From positions 1 to 64,000 of the forward strand of contig JBMYZR010000005.1 in the NCBI GenBank assembly GCA_049610565.1: a stretch of 64,000 nucleotides of DNA, in the 5' to 3' direction. The position numbers and the translations under genes were made by a program. This stretch comes from UBA8752 sp049610565 (GTDB taxonomy: Bacteria > Bacteroidota > Bacteroidia > Flavobacteriales_D > Sanyastnellaceae). Below are positions 63,104 to 64,000 of this stretch, piece by piece. The notes beneath the pieces are model-generated. The model was not told the origin of the DNA. It did not search any database and saw only the letters and a program-made list of their open reading frames with translations. Position 1 is the stretch's first letter. Each line of letters begins with the position of its first letter.

Positions 63104-64000
63104 TTACGTTCGGAGCATCGACTCCGCGAGCTCCCGTCCGACGCGGGTTCCAATGGCCACCCCCATGCCCCCCATGCGCACGGCATGGTGCAGTCCGGGT
63201 TGGCTCTCGCCAATCAAGGGCCGCCGGTCCGGCCCCACACCCAGCCAACCCGTCCACCGGTGGGTCACCGCTTCGACGTTCACCCAACGGCGTGCAGCTT
63301 GCTCCAACGCCGCATCCCATTGCGCCTCCATCTCCACGTTGCGCTCCGGCGGGAGCGGCAGCTCGTACCCCCAATGCCGCCCGCCACCAAAAAGGACATG
63401 GTGCTCATCCAAGGTCCGCATGTAGAGGTAGCCGCGGTCGATGTGGTAGGTGCCCACGGGAAGGGCGCCAGGTGCCACGCGAAGGACGAGAACGCGGTTG
63501 GGGACTGGTCTCACTTCGAGGCCGCTGACCAAATGGGCCGCCAACCCGTTGGTGCAGAGGCCGGCCTGTCGACTCTCAAGCCCGCCTGCCGAGGTGTCCA
63601 GCATCCATCCAGTGGGGGACGGGGCCAATGCCTTCACCTCGACCCCATGCAGGCGCTGCACACCCGCGTCATCGAGGGCGCGGTGGAAGGCCGAGACCAT
63701 CTGCCCGGTGTGGATCATGCCTTCCCACGGAAGGTGGATGGCGTGGGCTGCACCGAGGGCCTTTGCCTGATCTTCATCCCAGTGGAGCCAAGCTGCTCGT
63801 TCACCTCCCTTCCCTGTTCCGGCCAATGGGTGAATCCCGCCCAGAGCGGAATTCAACGAGCGACCAGAAAGGTCTTGGAGGGTCTTCAATTCGATGGTCA
63901 ACTTGTCGTGCAGTCGTGCATCTTCCTCGGACTGGCTCAGCAATTCCCATCCGCCGGTCCATTGGAGTCCGATCGCCTCAGCGCCGAGCAGTCCGATCAG
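63104..64000 (-). CDS. FAD-dependent oxidoreductase (DAO/glycine oxidase-like), 5'-truncated by window edge
   Basis: The frame is open to the last base, so the N-terminus with the dinucleotide motif lies beyond the window; about 298 residues are visible. DAO features: GGIHPLAGTGKGGERAAWLH (substrate region), MVSAFHRALDDAGVQRLHGVEVK, GLESRQAGLCTNGLAAHLV, ALPVGTYHIDRGYLYMRTLDEHHVLFGGG, and the C-terminal WTGWLGVGPDRRPLIGESQPGLHHAVRMGGMGVAIGTRVGRELAESML. It probably oxidises an amine or amino acid; substrate unknown. It ends 43 bp after the start of the SPOR protein gene on the same strand order. Confidence 0.88.
   Translation of the reverse strand: MIGLLGAEAIGLQWTGGWELLSQSEEDARLHDKLTIELKTLQDLSGRSLNSALGGIHPLAGTGKGGERAAWLHWDEDQAKALGAAHAIHLPWEGMIHTGQMVSAFHRALDDAGVQRLHGVEVKALAPSPTGWMLDTSAGGLESRQAGLCTNGLAAHLVSGLEVRPVPNRVLVLRVAPGALPVGTYHIDRGYLYMRTLDEHHVLFGGGRHWGYELPLPPERNVEMEAQWDAALEQAARRWVNVEAVTHRWTGWLGVGPDRRPLIGESQPGLHHAVRMGGMGVAIGTRVGRELAESMLRT

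Noticed and set aside
1..64000. CRISPR arrays, prophage, integrases, toxin-antitoxin or restriction systems
   Set aside because: No regularly spaced repeats and no recognisable genes of these kinds on either strand.

Overview
The window is a gene-dense, GC-rich stretch of a Bacteroidota chromosome, probably a high-GC relative of Flavobacteriales; I cannot place it more finely. The evidence is: C-terminal secretion domains of the type IX system (a gliding-motility-associated type B domain at 36988-38061 and a type A domain at 50819-52504), families typical of the phylum (DUF5916, DUF4476, DUF1573, BshC, carboxypeptidase-regulatory-like TonB receptor, pRiA4b ORF-3-like protein), no clear Shine-Dalgarno sequences, and promoter boxes of the Bacteroidota type TAnnTTTG. 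I see no tRNA, rRNA, insertion sequence, prophage, integron or CRISPR array. No gene-free gap exceeds about 215 bp.

Layout. 1-2354: priA (5' end outside the window). 2367-4692: a predicted attenuator (promoter, leaderless poly-cysteine mini-ORF, terminator with an alternative pairing) ahead of a coupled ATP-grasp ligase and sarcosine-oxidase-like flavoenzyme. 4728-9002 (minus): serC-serA-DUF1015-yggS-small membrane protein, a serine/PLP module. 9097-13515 (minus): coiled-coil protein-zapA-rny-flippase, then DUF4476. 13580-19292: M23 peptidase, a DUF5916 outer-membrane protein, and GNAT-mltG. 19368-21672: polysaccharide export lipoprotein, rfbC and a lytic transglycosylase. 21645-25285 (minus): CoA transferase, photolyase and an SDR epimerase. 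25397-34516: secreted beta-propeller/dockerin protein, ABC exporter, TonB receptor, solute-binding lipoprotein and ACMSD. 34564-36789: ECF sigma factor-membrane protein-barrel-like protein operon. 36790-36960: a structured, probably non-coding RNA region. 36988-42535: T9SS cargo, bshC, HAD-like phosphatase, ruvX divergent from dapD, and glycosyltransferase 9. 42498-48340: small secreted protein, dnaN, rhomboid protease, SirB1-like protein, degT-type aminotransferase plus sugar transferase, and phhB. 48446-57285: DUF1573, S41 protease, T9SS-secreted serine protease, pRiA4b-like protein-miaA-mutS2, TPR protein and an unknown protein. 57351-64000: fused E1 alpha-beta dehydrogenase, COG2509 flavoprotein, barrel/TSP3/double-SPOR protein, and a partial FAD oxidoreductase.

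How it works together. Two themes stand out. First, expression signals: eleven start codons lie only 3-11 nt after an exact TAnnTT(T/C)G box, so many mRNAs here should be leaderless or nearly so, and genes inside operons are mostly joined by ATGA overlaps. In three places the TAA stop of one gene doubles as the start of the next promoter box, and ruvX and dapD share a 22-bp divergent promoter with interlocked boxes. Second, the region ahead of the ATP-grasp gene has every part of a cysteine-responsive transcription attenuator: a leaderless ORF with five Cys codons in six, an intrinsic terminator, and an upstream copy of the terminator 3' arm that can form an antiterminator. I consider this the most interesting object in the window.
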